The notes: generated by a model not told the origin, from the sequence alone. Positions 53,747 through 63,633 are shown, counted from the first letter of the stretch. The stretch: 64,000 nucleotides of DNA from Myxococcales bacterium (GCA_020633555.1 JACKDL010000030.1:4985-68984), one strand, 5' to 3'. A program made the numbers and translations.

Positions 53747-55278
53747 GCACGCAGAAGACCCTCGCCGAGCGCGTGGCCGAGCTGGCCGCCCGCGACCGTG
53801 GCCTGGCCCGCGAGCTGCTGGCCGAGGCCATCCGCATCCCCGCCGACTACGTGGACCGGCCCGTCGAGGCTGGGGGCGACCCCCTGTGCGGCCTGAGCAA
53901 CCACGAGGGCCCGCGCCTGGAGTACCTGAAGCGCCGCATCGTCGAGATCGGCGCCGTGCGCCACCCCGAGGACGTGCAGATCGACGCCTTCGGCAACCTG
54001 GTGTGGACGGTGCAGGACCCCGATGACGGGATCCTGCCCGCCGACAAGAAGGTCATCTACTTCGACGGCCACAGCGACACCGTGAAGGCCCTGCGCAGCC
54101 AGTGGACGGCGAAGACCAAGGGCGGCGTGGACGCCTACGACGGGCTGGTGGATCCCGCGAAGCTGGACCGCGAGTTCCTGCGCGGCGAGCTGGGCTACCT
54201 GCCCCCCGACGACCAGTGGGACAACCTGATCTTCGGCCGCGGCTCGGCCGACCAGCTCGGCGGCGTCATCGCCCAGGTGGTGGCCACCCGCATCCTGCTC
54301 GAGCTGAGCGGTGAGGGCGCCCTGAAGGGCGTGATCATCCGCAGCTACGCCAGCGTGGCCGAGGAGGACAACGACGGCGGCAGCCCCATGTTCGTCATGA
54401 AGTCCCTGGTGGGCGCCGGCCGGGACCGCGTGCCCGACGTGGTGGTGCTCACCGAGGGCACCGGCGACGCCCAGAAGGGCGCGCTGGGCATCTACCGCGG
54501 CCAGCGCGGGCGCATGCAGATCGAGGTCGAGGTGGTGGGCCGAAGCTGCCACGGCAGCATGCCGTGGGAGGGCCTGAACCCCCTGGAGTTCGGCGCCGCC
54601 ATCCTGGTGGAGGCCGCCGCGCAGTATCGCGCCATGGATGGCTTCAAGGACGACGCCTTCCTGGGCCACGGCACCCGCACCGCCTCGTGGGCCGTGCTGG
54701 ACAGCCCCAGCGACTGCGCCGTGCCCGACAAGTTCACCTTCCGCTTCGACCGCCGCCTGACCGCGGGCGAAGATCCCGCCGAGGCCGTGGCGGCCGTCGA
54801 GGGCCTGCCCGCGGTGGCGAAGGCCCGCGAGGCCGGCCTGAGCGTGGACGTGCGGGTGCCCCACTACGACCAGAAGACCTGGCAGGGCTACACCCCGGGC
54901 AACGCCCAGATCTACCCGGGCTGGGTCACCCCCGAGGATCACCCCGCCATCCAGGCGGCGGTGCAGACCTACAAGGACGTGGTCACCCCCTACGTCGAGG
55001 ACGGCACCGCGGGCGCCCGCCGCAAGACCCCGCGGGTGGACCGCTGGATCTTCAGCACCGACGGCGTGGGCTTCCCGGTGCCCGCCGACGACACCACCAT
55101 CGACGCCCAGGGCAAGGGCTGGGTCACCAGCGGCCCCGTGAAGTACCCGCCCATGTTCGGCTTCGGCCCCGGCATCGAGCAGAACACCCACAAGATCGGC
55201 GAGTGCGCCGACGCCCGGAACCTGGAGCGCGCGGTGGCCTTCCTCGCGCGGTTCCCCCAGGTGTTCGCCAACGGCTGA
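53743..55278 (+). CDS. ygeY: YgeY-like M20 family hydrolase
   Basis: The GTG at 53743 overlaps the YgeW stop (GTGA). The 511-residue cytosolic metallohydrolase has metal ligands in Y-F-D-G-H-S-D-T-V (about 106), G-R-G-S-A-D-Q-L-G-G (about 166) and a catalytic Glu-Glu in S-V-A-E-E-D-N-D-G-G (about 206). V-E-V-V-G-R-S-C-H-G-S-M-P-W (about 265) is the dimerisation-domain His. YgeY proteins of about 400 residues occur in the same clusters; this one is longer through insertions near residues 120-155 and 430-460. It probably removes an amide or ureido group from the pathway intermediate. It is the last gene of the operon. Confidence 0.9.
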   Translation: MSTQKTLAERVAELAARDRGLARELLAEAIRIPADYVDRPVEAGGDPLCGLSNHEGPRLEYLKRRIVEIGAVRHPEDVQIDAFGNLVWTVQDPDDGILPADKKVIYFDGHSDTVKALRSQWTAKTKGGVDAYDGLVDPAKLDREFLRGELGYLPPDDQWDNLIFGRGSADQLGGVIAQVVATRILLELSGEGALKGVIIRSYASVAEEDNDGGSPMFVMKSLVGAGRDRVPDVVVLTEGTGDAQKGALGIYRGQRGRMQIEVEVVGRSCHGSMPWEGLNPLEFGAAILVEAAAQYRAMDGFKDDAFLGHGTRTASWAVLDSPSDCAVPDKFTFRFDRRLTAGEDPAEAVAAVEGLPAVAKAREAGLSVDVRVPHYDQKTWQGYTPGNAQIYPGWVTPEDHPAIQAAVQTYKDVVTPYVEDGTAGARRKTPRVDRWIFSTDGVGFPVPADDTTIDAQGKGWVTSGPVKYPPMFGFGPGIEQNTHKIGECADARNLERAVAFLARFPQVFANG

Positions 55279-55308
55279 GCCAGGGGGCGCGGCCTTCGCG
55301 CCTCAGCC
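55273..55308. terminator. Convergent-gene hairpin spanning both stop codons
   Basis: An inner stem GGCGCG-GCCTT-CGCGCC (55286-55302) sits within an outer stem GGCTGAG/CTCAGCC (55273-55279 and 55302-55308). The stop codons of both convergent genes lie in the outer arms. It is the strongest of four such junction hairpins in the window. Confidence 0.5.
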
Positions 55309-56724
55309 GCTCGACGTCAGCCACGGCGCGATGCGATGCCTCCCGGTGGGCTCCTGGGGCGCGGTCTCCCACGCCCGCGCCAGCGCATCGGGCCAGAGCC
55401 CCGCGGGCAGCACCGACGCCGGGACGTTGGCCCCGGGGAAGGTCACCAAGGGCACGTACTCGCCCACCAGCCGCCCGCCCGGGAGCTGGTGGCGCCCCAC
55501 CAGCACCGTACTCTGGCGGATTGAGCGTCCCCCGGTGAGGTGCCCCGGCAGCCGGGTGGCCAGGCCGTGGCCCCAGCGGTCCATCGCCCCCCCGGGGAGG
55601 TCACGCGGCAGCCCCTTCGCCGAGCGGCGGCGCAGCTCGCCGGATGAGGCGAGCGCGCCCACGGCGTGCTCGAAGAACGGGTCGAGGCTGTAGACAACCC
55701 GCGCGCCCTCCGAGCCGAGGCCGGCGACTTGCAGGGCAGGCGAGGCCGCCTCGATCCGGCCCCAAACCACCCGCCCTTGGGTGGCCAGCGCCTCCGCCTG
55801 GTCGAGCTGGGCTGCCCACGGCGAGCGCCGCTCGGGGTCGGGGTCGTCGGGGTGCCCGAAGCTCTGAATCAGCGCGGCCACGCGGCCGCGGTCCAGGGCC
55901 TCTTCCCGCTCGGCGGCGAGGCGGGCGCGCGCCTCGACCAACTGTGCGTGTGCCTCTGGAAAGGGCGGGGTGAGCGGGGCGGGTGGAGGGGGTTGCGGGC
56001 GCCCAGCCGGTGCGCCTGCCCCAGCGTGCTGCCGCTCGCCATGGGCTGGACCCAGAAGGCGTAGATCGCGCCAGTCATCCGCCAGCAGCTCGAGCGCCGG
56101 GCCGTCCTGGCCCACAGCCTGAAGCGCCGCCGCCACCTCGTGGCTCCAGAGCCCGCGCCCGGCCTGCAGGGTGTCCAGCCGGTTCACGCCGGGCCGAGCG
56201 CGGCCCCGGCGCCACTGCTGCCAACCGATCCGGGTGAGCCCGACGATGAACAGTGCCACGGCCGCGGCCTCCCCGACGGCCATGCCGAGCACGGCGTGCG
56301 CCGGGAGCGCGAACAGGAGCGCCAGCGCCCCCAGCGCCCCCAACCTCAGGCCGGCTGTGCTCGGCATGGCGGGGGCATACGCGGTGCGCACGGCCTCCAC
56401 CAGGGCGGGTGATGATGCCGGGTGGCCCCACTGTTTCAACGCGGCCCACCGGCCCGACAGGCCCGCCTCGGCAGTGCGCAGGATGGGCAACAGCCCCGGG
56501 TGCACGTCGAAGACATGCAGGTCCAGCGTGCCCTCGGCCGTTCGGAGCTCGCTGACCGCTCGGCGCAACGTGTCGGCGCGGTGCGGCCCGTGCTCCTCCA
56601 GGCACTGCGTCAGCGCGTTCAGGAGTTCCGCAGAGACCGCCGGATCCGCCGCGGCGCGGGCAAGCACCTCGCGCGCCAGCCGCTGGGACGCCTCGGCTTG
56701 GGACCACTCGGTGGGGCTGGGCAT
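55303..56724 (-). CDS. Membrane protein of unknown function
   Basis: The ATG at 56724 behind TGGAGGG gives 473 residues. The first 115 are helical and polar. Two adjacent transmembrane helices (about 130-170: L-G-A-L-G-A-L-A-L-L-F-A-L-P, then A-A-A-V-A-L-F-I-V-G-L) follow. After a short basic loop (W-R-R-G-R-A-R-P) comes a large cytoplasmic domain with an Ala/Arg/Glu-rich helix (A-R-A-R-L-A-A-E-R-E-E-A-L) and a C-terminal globular part (Y-S-L-D-P-F-F-E-H). I recognise no family. It is monocistronic. Confidence 0.7.
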   Translation of the reverse strand: MPSPTEWSQAEASQRLAREVLARAAADPAVSAELLNALTQCLEEHGPHRADTLRRAVSELRTAEGTLDLHVFDVHPGLLPILRTAEAGLSGRWAALKQWGHPASSPALVEAVRTAYAPAMPSTAGLRLGALGALALLFALPAHAVLGMAVGEAAAVALFIVGLTRIGWQQWRRGRARPGVNRLDTLQAGRGLWSHEVAAALQAVGQDGPALELLADDWRDLRLLGPAHGERQHAGAGAPAGRPQPPPPAPLTPPFPEAHAQLVEARARLAAEREEALDRGRVAALIQSFGHPDDPDPERRSPWAAQLDQAEALATQGRVVWGRIEAASPALQVAGLGSEGARVVYSLDPFFEHAVGALASSGELRRRSAKGLPRDLPGGAMDRWGHGLATRLPGHLTGGRSIRQSTVLVGRHQLPGGRLVGEYVPLVTFPGANVPASVLPAGLWPDALARAWETAPQEPTGRHRIAPWLTSSG

Positions 56725-56898
56725 GGACCCTCCAGGGCCACGGGCCAAGAGGTCGAGCTCCCCCCCCTATGGCGTGCTGCCCGCACGCGCGCAAGGGTCG
56801 CAGGTCGCCATGGGCGGCTCGGAAGACCCGGGCGGGCGCTGCGGCCCTCGCCGAGCACGAGGCGTGGCCGAGCGGGAGCCCTCGCGGGCGAGCTGCGG

Positions 56899-57837
56899 TC
56901 AGGCCTTCTTCAGCGTGTTGATGCTCACGTGAGGCCACTGGATCAGGCCCGGCATCCCGTCGTTGCGGGGGAAGAACGCCAGCATCACCACCTGGGAGTA
57001 CTGCAGGAACAGGCTGCCGTCGGCGGTCTCCTGGATCCAGAAGGTGCTCTTCATGGTGGCGGCGTTGGCCTGCTTGACCACGAACGGGATGTTGGTGATG
57101 CCGCCCGTCTGCGCCGTGGAGTCCACCGGCAGCTCGACGGTGCGCACCACGTCGCCCGGCACGGCGCCCTTCAGCAGCTCGTTGGGTCGCGTGGGATCGA
57201 AGATCCCCGCGAAGGGCTGCTGGTGGAAGAAGGCGTAGGGCTCCAAGTAGGCGTCGTTGAGGGTGTCGGTGATGCCCTGGGGCAGGCCGCTGAGGTCGGG
57301 GATGGTGGGCGGGCCATCGATCACCGCCGACTTGCCCAGCGCCAGCACCGAGTCACCGTGCGGGATGGTGGCCAGCCGGGCGATGTTCAGCCCCTCGGTC
57401 TGTCGATCGCTCATGTGGAGCCACAGCCCCGCCTCGTGGTGGATGGCCAGATCGGGCGCGCCCGCCTTCCCGCTGTCGGGGCGGTCGGCGGCCAGGATCT
57501 GGGTGACCTCCTGGTCGTAGTCCAGCACGGCCAGGGTCTGATCCGCCTCGGTCACCGCGCCGCTGGCGTCGACGGCGATGCCCCGGTTGGGCACGTCGGT
57601 GCCCACCTTGGTGAAGCTCAGCGTCTCGTCGTACTGGTTGCACAGCACGCGGTAGTTGAAGCCGCCGGGGCCCGTGGCGAAGGGCAGGGCGATGACGTTC
57701 CAGCCGTGGCCGGGCAGGCTGTGCCAGGTGCCGACGAGCTGCTCGAGCGGGCCGAGCTGCTTGAGCTGGTCGTCCGTGGCGGCGTCGGCGGTCACGCGGG
57801 CCCGGAGCTGGCCGGGGAAGGTGGGGCGCATGGGCAT
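56899..57837 (-). CDS. Nitrobindin/lipocalin-like haem-binding protein
   Basis: The 312-residue protein contains L-V-G-T-W-H-S-L-P-G-H-G-W-N (about 34-47), the G-T-W...G-x-x-N pattern of the nitrobindin/THAP4-type ten-stranded barrel. A-P-D-L-A-I-H-H-E-A-G-L-W-L-H (about 127) is a possible haem-contact strand. It ends with V-V-M-L-A-F-F-P-R-N-D. It is larger than classical nitrobindins (about 160-200 residues), having an insertion of about 70 residues (about 170-240). There is no signal peptide. It lies 61 bases downstream of no gene on its strand, so it is probably independent. Haem binding is inference from pattern. Confidence 0.7.
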   Translation of the reverse strand: MPMRPTFPGQLRARVTADAATDDQLKQLGPLEQLVGTWHSLPGHGWNVIALPFATGPGGFNYRVLCNQYDETLSFTKVGTDVPNRGIAVDASGAVTEADQTLAVLDYDQEVTQILAADRPDSGKAGAPDLAIHHEAGLWLHMSDRQTEGLNIARLATIPHGDSVLALGKSAVIDGPPTIPDLSGLPQGITDTLNDAYLEPYAFFHQQPFAGIFDPTRPNELLKGAVPGDVVRTVELPVDSTAQTGGITNIPFVVKQANAATMKSTFWIQETADGSLFLQYSQVVMLAFFPRNDGMPGLIQWPHVSINTLKKA

Positions 57838-57898
57838 GGGTCTGTCCTGTGGGTCGGATGGGTGGGGCTGTGTGAAACAGATCAGGGGCCGCGACGGC

Positions 57899-58822
57899 TC
57901 AGAGGCCCGTGACCTCGCGCAGGTAGTCGCGGGCCATCTTCACATACTGCAGTGGGTTGGCCTTGGCCGGGTTCTGTTCGGCCTCGACCACCATCCACCC
58001 CTTGTAGGGGATGGCCGCCAGGGCCTTGAGGATGGCCTCGAAGTCCAGGCACCCCGCCGGATCGCCCGGCACCGTGAACACCCCGTGCTCGATGGCATCG
58101 TGGAAGGACATGCCCTGGGCCAGGGCCTCCTCCATGGCGGGCCGGCGGATGTTCTTCAGGTGCACGTGGCCCAGCCGGTGGCCGAACTCGGCGATGCACT
58201 CCAGCGGATCGTCGCCCGCGTAGGTCAGGTGCCCGGTGTCCAGCAGCAGCCGCACATCCCCCGGGTTGGTCATGGCCATCAGCCGGCGCACGTCGGCCAG
58301 GGTCATCACGCCCGTGCCCATGTGGTGGTGGTAGCACAGCCGCATGCCCTCGGCGGTCGCGATGGCGCCCAGCTCGTTCAGGCCGTCCGCCAGCGACTCC
58401 CACTCGGGGTCCTTGAAGATCGGGCGGTTGGCCACCAGATCCACCGGGCGTTGGTGGCTGGACTGCCCCAGCTCGGCCACCACCATGTCGGTGCCGCCCA
58501 TGGCCTTGATGAAGGCCAGCGACGCCCTGAAGTCGGCGATGGTCTTGTCGCGCATCTTGTTGATGGTGAAGAAGGTGCTCGTCCACGGCTCCGAGATGCG
58601 CAGCCCGCGCAGCCCGAGCTCGAACTTCAGCACCTCGAGATCCTCGGGGTACTTGTGCCCCTGGCTGCAGCCCTCGTAGCCGGCCAGCGCCATCTCGCTG
58701 AACGCCTGCTGGTAGGGGATGCCGATGTCGATGTCGAGGAAGTCGTCGTTCCACCACGAGGTGGGGGTGACGCCGAAATACACCGAGCCGGGCTCGAACA
58801 GCGGCTTGCGCGCCTTCTTCAT
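57899..58822 (-). CDS. TIM-barrel sugar isomerase/epimerase (IolE-like)
   Basis: The ATG at 58822 follows AAGGAGCG and gives 307 residues. Metal/substrate motifs are typical of the AP endonuclease/xylose-isomerase fold: L-C-Y-H-H-H-M-G-T (about 165), L-L-L-D-T-G-H-L-T (about 195), H-V-H-L-K-N-I-R (about 222) and M-V-V-E-A-E-Q-N (about 280). The arrangement W-W-N-D-D and Y-H-H-H-M-G-T resembles myo-inosose-2 dehydratase (IolE). It ends a carbohydrate operon (29 bases from the glucosidase), so an isomerase or dehydratase for a sugar released by it is plausible. Confidence 0.85.
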   Translation of the reverse strand: MKKARKPLFEPGSVYFGVTPTSWWNDDFLDIDIGIPYQQAFSEMALAGYEGCSQGHKYPEDLEVLKFELGLRGLRISEPWTSTFFTINKMRDKTIADFRASLAFIKAMGGTDMVVAELGQSSHQRPVDLVANRPIFKDPEWESLADGLNELGAIATAEGMRLCYHHHMGTGVMTLADVRRLMAMTNPGDVRLLLDTGHLTYAGDDPLECIAEFGHRLGHVHLKNIRRPAMEEALAQGMSFHDAIEHGVFTVPGDPAGCLDFEAILKALAAIPYKGWMVVEAEQNPAKANPLQYVKMARDYLREVTGL

Positions 58823-58851
58823 GTCTCGCTCCTTGGTGGTCCGTCGGGCGC

Positions 58852-61557
58852 TCAGCCCGTCACCCCGCGCAACAGCTCGGTGATCAGGCCGGTCCATCCG
58901 GTCTGATGCGAGGCCCCCAGGCCTGCGCCGTTGTCGCCGTGGAAGTACTCATAGAACAGGATGTGATCCTTCCAGTGTGGGTCCTGCTGGAAGGTCTGGT
59001 TGCCCCCGAACACCGGGCGGTTGCCGTCGGCGCCCCGGGTGAAGATCGCGATCATCCGCTCGGTGAGATCATCGGCCACCTCGCGCAACGTCTTCTGCGC
59101 CCCCGAGCCATGGGGGTGCTCGACGGTGTAGCCGTCGCCCACGAACCGGTGGAAGCGTGCCAGCGTCTCGATGAGCAGGAAGTTGATGGGGAACCACACC
59201 GGCCCGCGCCAGTTGGAGTTGCCCCCGAAGTCGTAGGTGGTGGACTCGGCGGGCTCGTAGTTCTCGGAGAGGGTCTGCCCCTCCACCTGCAAGGTGTAGG
59301 GCGTCTGATAGGCCTTGGACAGGCCGCGGACGCCGTGGGGGCTGAGGAACTCCGCCTCGTCCAGCACCCAGCGCAGGATCTGAGACAACCGCTCGGGGTC
59401 CACGAAGCTCAGCAGCCGCCGGTTCCCCCCGCCGGCGTCGCTCACCGTCGCCTGGTCCAGCAGCTCGGGGTGCACCGACGAGAACCACTCGATGCGGCTG
59501 AGCAGACCGGCGTGGGTGCTCGCCTCCAGGGCGTCCACGTCGAGGATGTAGCAGGGGAAGAGCGCGATCACGCCCACCAGCGAGCGCAGCTTGATCTGCT
59601 GGTAGCAGGTGTGCTTCGGGTCGTGGCGGTCGCTGACCTTCAACACATCGTAGTAGAACCTGTCGGCGTCATCCCAGATGGCGAAGGGCTGCCCGCCGTC
59701 GTGGACCGTGCCGTTGATGGCGTCGGTGATGAAGACGAAGTGCTGGAAGAACTTGATGGCCAGCCGGTCGTACTCGGCCTCGCCGGTCTGTCGCAGGCGG
59801 AGGGCCATGTCCATCATGTTCAGACAGAACATGCCCATCCAGCTCGTGCCGTCGGACTGCCCCAGCTCCAGGTCCTTGTTGATCTGATCCCCCAGCGTCT
59901 TCAGGCTGCTGCGGTCGACGATGGAGATGTTGTCCAGGCCCAGGAAGCCGCCGGTGAACACATCGCCGCCCTCCAGGTCTTTCCGGTTGGCCCACCAGGC
60001 GAAGTAGAGCAGGCAGTACCGGAACATGGCCTCCAGGAAGCCCAGGTCCCCGGCGCCCCCCGTGGCCGCCTGCTCGTGCTCGAAGACGCGCAACGAGGCC
60101 CAGGCGTGCAGCGGGGGGTTCACGTCGCTGAAGTTCCACTCGTAGGCGGGGATGGCCCCCGCGGGCGACATGAACCACTCCCGCGCCAGCACCAGGAGCT
60201 GGTTCTTGGCGAAGGTGGGATCGAGCCGCGAGAACACCACCGACTGGAAGCACAGATCCCACTGGGCGAACCAGGGGTACTCCCAGGTGTCGGGCATGGT
60301 CAGGATGTTGCTGGCGAAGAAGTGCTGCCAGTCCTGGTTGCGGTTGTGCCCGGGCGGCGGCTTGGGCTGCGCCGGATCGCCGTCGAGCCAGGTGCGCACC
60401 GCGTAGCTGTAGAACTGCTTGCTCCACAGCATGCCGGCGTAGGCCTGCCGCATGATGGCCTTGCGGTCGTCGTCCAGGCCGCTGGGGATCAGGTCGCCGT
60501 AGTAGGCGTCGGCCTCGGCCTGCCGGTCGGCGAGCGTGGCGGCGTAGGTGGCGCCGAAGGGGTCGCTCAGGGCGCTGTCCGCCGACAGCCGCAGGCGGAC
60601 CGTGGCGCTGCCGCCCGCGTCGATGGCCACTCGCCAGTGGGCCGAGGCTTTGCTGCCGGTGAGGGCCGGGTTCACGGTGTCGGCGCCGGCCACCACGTGG
60701 TCGTTGATGCCGTCCTTGGGGTAGCGCGGCGACGGCTGCGAGCCCCACAGGCGCGCCTGGTTCGTCTCGTTGTCCACGAAATACAGGGCCTGCGGACCAT
60801 CGCAGTACAGCGTCATGGGCGCGCCGTAGCCGTCCTCGCTGCTCAGGTCGGTGCCGCTGGTCTTGACGGTGGCCACGGGGCCGCCCGCGTCGCCCACCAG
60901 GGTGGGCGCCTGGGTGCCCTTCCAGCTCCACTGGTTGCGGAACCACAGGGTCGGCAGCACGTCGATGGTCGAGGGCTCGGGGGCGCGGTTGTGGATGGTG
61001 ATGCAGACGCAGATGTCTTCGGGCCCGGCCTTGGCGTAGTCCACCTGCACGTCGAAGTACCGGTCGCCGTCGAAGACCCCGGTGTCGATGAGCTCGTACT
61101 CGAAGTCCTGCTTGCCCCGCGCGGCGTTGGTGTTCACCAGGTCGCTGTAGGGGTAGGCGGCCTGCGGGTACTTGTACAGCCAGCGCATCCAACTGTGGGT
61201 GGGCGTGTTGTCGAGGAAGAAGTAGTACTCCTTCACATCCTCGCCGTGGTTGCCCTGGCTGTTGGTCAGGCCGAACAGCCGCTCCTTCAGGATGGCGTCG
61301 CGCCCGTTCCAGAGCGCCAGCGCGAAGCAGAGCCGGTTCTTGTCATCGCTGATCCCGGCCAGGCCGTCCTCGCCCCAGCGGTACGCCCGGCTGCGGGCGT
61401 GGTCGTGGGGCAGGTAGTTCCAGGCGTCGCCGTTGTCGCTGTAGTCCTCGCGCACGGTGCCCCACTGCCGCTCGGACAGGTAGGGGCCCCAATACACCCA
61501 GCGCTGGCTCGGATCGTCGGCGTACGCCGCCTTCAGCCGCTTGGACTCGTCGCTCAT
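58852..61557 (-). CDS. GH63-type glucosidase / mannosylglycerate hydrolase-like enzyme
   Basis: The 901-residue protein starts in the stop of the next gene (ATGA overlap). N-terminal part: W-G-P-Y-L-S-E-R-Q-W-G-T-V-R-E-D-Y (about 23) and D-A-W-N-Y-L-P-H-D-H-A-R-S. This continues through beta-sandwich sequence to an (alpha/alpha)6 barrel with W-L-D-G-D, Q-W-D-L-C-F, Y-E-W-N-F-S-D-V-N-P-P and G-P-V-W-F-P-I-N. This is the GH63/MGH family pattern of bacterial glucosidases of about 880-900 residues. Substrates in the family include glucosylglycerate, mannosylglycerate and alpha-glucosides. No signal peptide is present. Confidence 0.87.
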   Translation of the reverse strand: MSDESKRLKAAYADDPSQRWVYWGPYLSERQWGTVREDYSDNGDAWNYLPHDHARSRAYRWGEDGLAGISDDKNRLCFALALWNGRDAILKERLFGLTNSQGNHGEDVKEYYFFLDNTPTHSWMRWLYKYPQAAYPYSDLVNTNAARGKQDFEYELIDTGVFDGDRYFDVQVDYAKAGPEDICVCITIHNRAPEPSTIDVLPTLWFRNQWSWKGTQAPTLVGDAGGPVATVKTSGTDLSSEDGYGAPMTLYCDGPQALYFVDNETNQARLWGSQPSPRYPKDGINDHVVAGADTVNPALTGSKASAHWRVAIDAGGSATVRLRLSADSALSDPFGATYAATLADRQAEADAYYGDLIPSGLDDDRKAIMRQAYAGMLWSKQFYSYAVRTWLDGDPAQPKPPPGHNRNQDWQHFFASNILTMPDTWEYPWFAQWDLCFQSVVFSRLDPTFAKNQLLVLAREWFMSPAGAIPAYEWNFSDVNPPLHAWASLRVFEHEQAATGGAGDLGFLEAMFRYCLLYFAWWANRKDLEGGDVFTGGFLGLDNISIVDRSSLKTLGDQINKDLELGQSDGTSWMGMFCLNMMDMALRLRQTGEAEYDRLAIKFFQHFVFITDAINGTVHDGGQPFAIWDDADRFYYDVLKVSDRHDPKHTCYQQIKLRSLVGVIALFPCYILDVDALEASTHAGLLSRIEWFSSVHPELLDQATVSDAGGGNRRLLSFVDPERLSQILRWVLDEAEFLSPHGVRGLSKAYQTPYTLQVEGQTLSENYEPAESTTYDFGGNSNWRGPVWFPINFLLIETLARFHRFVGDGYTVEHPHGSGAQKTLREVADDLTERMIAIFTRGADGNRPVFGGNQTFQQDPHWKDHILFYEYFHGDNGAGLGASHQTGWTGLITELLRGVTG

Positions 61558-63629
61558 GCCTTGCTCGCTTTGCTCGTCTTCTGAGTCTTGGGGGCGCTGC
61601 GCCGGCCCAGGGCCGCCACCACTTGATCGGTGACCCGCAGCAGCTCGCCCACGCTCCAGGCCTGGGCGATGCAGCCGCGGGGGGTGAACGGGGTGTCGCC
61701 GTCGAAGATCTCGCTGACCGTGCCCAGGCCCGCCTCGGACAGATGCCGCCCCAGGGGCGCCAACAGATCCAGCGCGGCCTGGGGATCGCCGTTCAGACGC
61801 AGGTGGGCGCTCACGTAAGGGCCGATGAGCCAGCCCCAGACCGTGCCTTGATGGTAGGCGCCGTCCCGGTGGGTCTGATCGCCGCCGTAGTGGCCCACGT
61901 AGGCGGGGTCGTTGGGGGCCAGGGAGCGCAGGCCGTGCTCGGTGAGCAGGTGCTCGGTGCAGACCTTCAGCACTTGCGCCTGCTGCGCCGGGGTCAGCAG
62001 CGGTTCGGGCAGCGAGAGCGCGAAGAGCTGGTTGGGGCGCAGGTGCGTCTCGGGGCCGTCCGGGCCGTCCAGCACGTCGTAGCAGTAGCCGGCGGCCGTG
62101 TTCCAGAAGCGCGGGAAGCTGGCAGCCACCCGATCCGCCGCCTGGGTGTACGGCGCTCCGTCCTCACCCAGCGCCGCGGCGAACCGGGCCATGGCGCGCA
62201 GCGCGTTGTACCACAACGCGTTGATCTCGATGGGCTTTCCGATGCGCGGCGTGATCACGCGGCCGTCGACGATGGCGTCCATCCAGGTGAGCTGGACGCC
62301 CGGGGCGCCGCCGGCGAGCAGGCCGTCGCGGGCGTCGGCCTTGATGGTGAAGCGCACGCCGTTGACGGTGGCGCAGGTGCCCTGTTGGTGCCGCTGGATG
62401 ATGGTCACCAGGGTGGGCCACAGGTCCTTGAGGAGCTGCAGATCGCCCGTGGCCTCATGGTAGGCCCGGATGGCCTGGAAGAACCACAGGGTGGCGTCCA
62501 TGGTGTTGTACTGCGGCGCCTCGCTGACGTCCGGGAACCGGTTGGGCAGCAGCCCCACCTGCGGATCCACGTAGCGGGCGAAGGTGCGCAGGATGGTGGC
62601 CGCCTCGTCGGCCCGGCCGGTGGCCAGGGTCAGCCCGGGCAGGCTGATCATGGTGTCGCGGCCCCAGTCCTCGAACCAGTGGTAGCCGGCGATGACGCTG
62701 CGGCCCTCCGGGTCACCCTGCGCCGCGCGGCGGACCACGCACTGATCGGCCGCATACACCAGCGCCTCGGCCCAGTCGGGCCACGGGCCCGCGCTGCGGG
62801 CGGCCTGCCACGCCTTGAGCCGCTCGGCGTCATGGGCCTGGCGTGTGGTCAGGGCCCCCTGCCAGTCGGGGGTGCCCTGCGGATCGGCGGGATCCTCGGC
62901 GCTGGCCGCCAGGGTCCAGGCGTCGCCGGGCTGGAGGGTGGCGGTGTACGTGGCCACCTGCAGGTGGCTGTCCAGGTCGTTGAGCCCGCGGTACTGCTCC
63001 ACGGGCAGGAAGAAGTCGCGGTCCCAGGCGCGGGCGGCCTGGGCGGCGCCGGTGGAGGCGTAGAGCCGCAAGGCCAGGCCCGACGGATCACCCGGAGTGA
63101 CGGTGACTGACGTGCCGTCGACGGTGATGGTGCGCGGCGTGTCGGGCGAGCCCGTGTTGTGGAAGATCCGGTTGTCGGTGATGGCGCGCACCGTGAAATC
63201 GACGGGCCCGCTGGCCTGCGTCACCGCCCACCGCACGAAGGTCGTGTTGGCCCCGTAGGCCATCCAGATCGTCTTCTCGATCCGCGCGTCGCCCAGGGTG
63301 AAGCGCCACCGCGCGACGCCGCCGTCCAGCTCGAAGCCGTCCAGGTTCAGGTAGCCGGCCGGGGACACCACCCCGGTGGCCTGCCAGCGGTTGGTGGCGA
63401 GCGCCCAGGTCTGGCCCATGTAGGTGACCGTCTCGTCCAGCTTCACGGCCATCAGGCGGCGGTCGATGGGCGGCCGCAGGGCAGCCACCAGGATGCCGTG
63501 GTAGCCGCGGGTCAGCGAGCCCCCCACCGAGCCCGAGGCGTAGCCACCGATGCCGTTGGTGACGAGCCACTCCCGGTCCTGGGCGGCGTCCAGATCGCGG
63601 GTGACGTCTGTGCCGAGGGTGATGGGCAC
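61554..63629 (-). CDS. Glycogen debranching enzyme-like amylo-alpha-1,6-glucosidase
   Basis: A GTG at 63629, four bases after the upstream stop, gives 691 residues. The N-terminal half shows E-W-L-V-T-N-G-I-G-G-Y-A-S-G-S-V (about 20) and R-G-Y-H-G-I-L-V-A. The C-terminal half is a GDE (alpha/alpha)6 barrel with G-Y-H-W-F-E-D-W-G-R-D-T-M-I-S-L-P-G-L (about 318), L-T-W-M-D-A (about 455), L-R-P-N-Q-L-F-A and H-Q-G-T-V-W-G-W-L-I-G-P (about 605). D-W-G-R-D and the Glu/Asp of T-W-M-D are catalytic positions in the family. It hydrolyses alpha-1,6-linked glucose. The C-terminus is lysine-rich. Confidence 0.9.
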   Translation of the reverse strand: MPITLGTDVTRDLDAAQDREWLVTNGIGGYASGSVGGSLTRGYHGILVAALRPPIDRRLMAVKLDETVTYMGQTWALATNRWQATGVVSPAGYLNLDGFELDGGVARWRFTLGDARIEKTIWMAYGANTTFVRWAVTQASGPVDFTVRAITDNRIFHNTGSPDTPRTITVDGTSVTVTPGDPSGLALRLYASTGAAQAARAWDRDFFLPVEQYRGLNDLDSHLQVATYTATLQPGDAWTLAASAEDPADPQGTPDWQGALTTRQAHDAERLKAWQAARSAGPWPDWAEALVYAADQCVVRRAAQGDPEGRSVIAGYHWFEDWGRDTMISLPGLTLATGRADEAATILRTFARYVDPQVGLLPNRFPDVSEAPQYNTMDATLWFFQAIRAYHEATGDLQLLKDLWPTLVTIIQRHQQGTCATVNGVRFTIKADARDGLLAGGAPGVQLTWMDAIVDGRVITPRIGKPIEINALWYNALRAMARFAAALGEDGAPYTQAADRVAASFPRFWNTAAGYCYDVLDGPDGPETHLRPNQLFALSLPEPLLTPAQQAQVLKVCTEHLLTEHGLRSLAPNDPAYVGHYGGDQTHRDGAYHQGTVWGWLIGPYVSAHLRLNGDPQAALDLLAPLGRHLSEAGLGTVSEIFDGDTPFTPRGCIAQAWSVGELLRVTDQVVAALGRRSAPKTQKTSKASKA

Positions 63630-63633
63630 CGCC

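Noticed and set aside
53743..55278. Ordinary arginine-biosynthesis peptidase (ArgE/DapE)
   Set aside because: Length and neighbourhood with YgeW, carbamate kinase and SsnA-like genes fit the YgeY group better.
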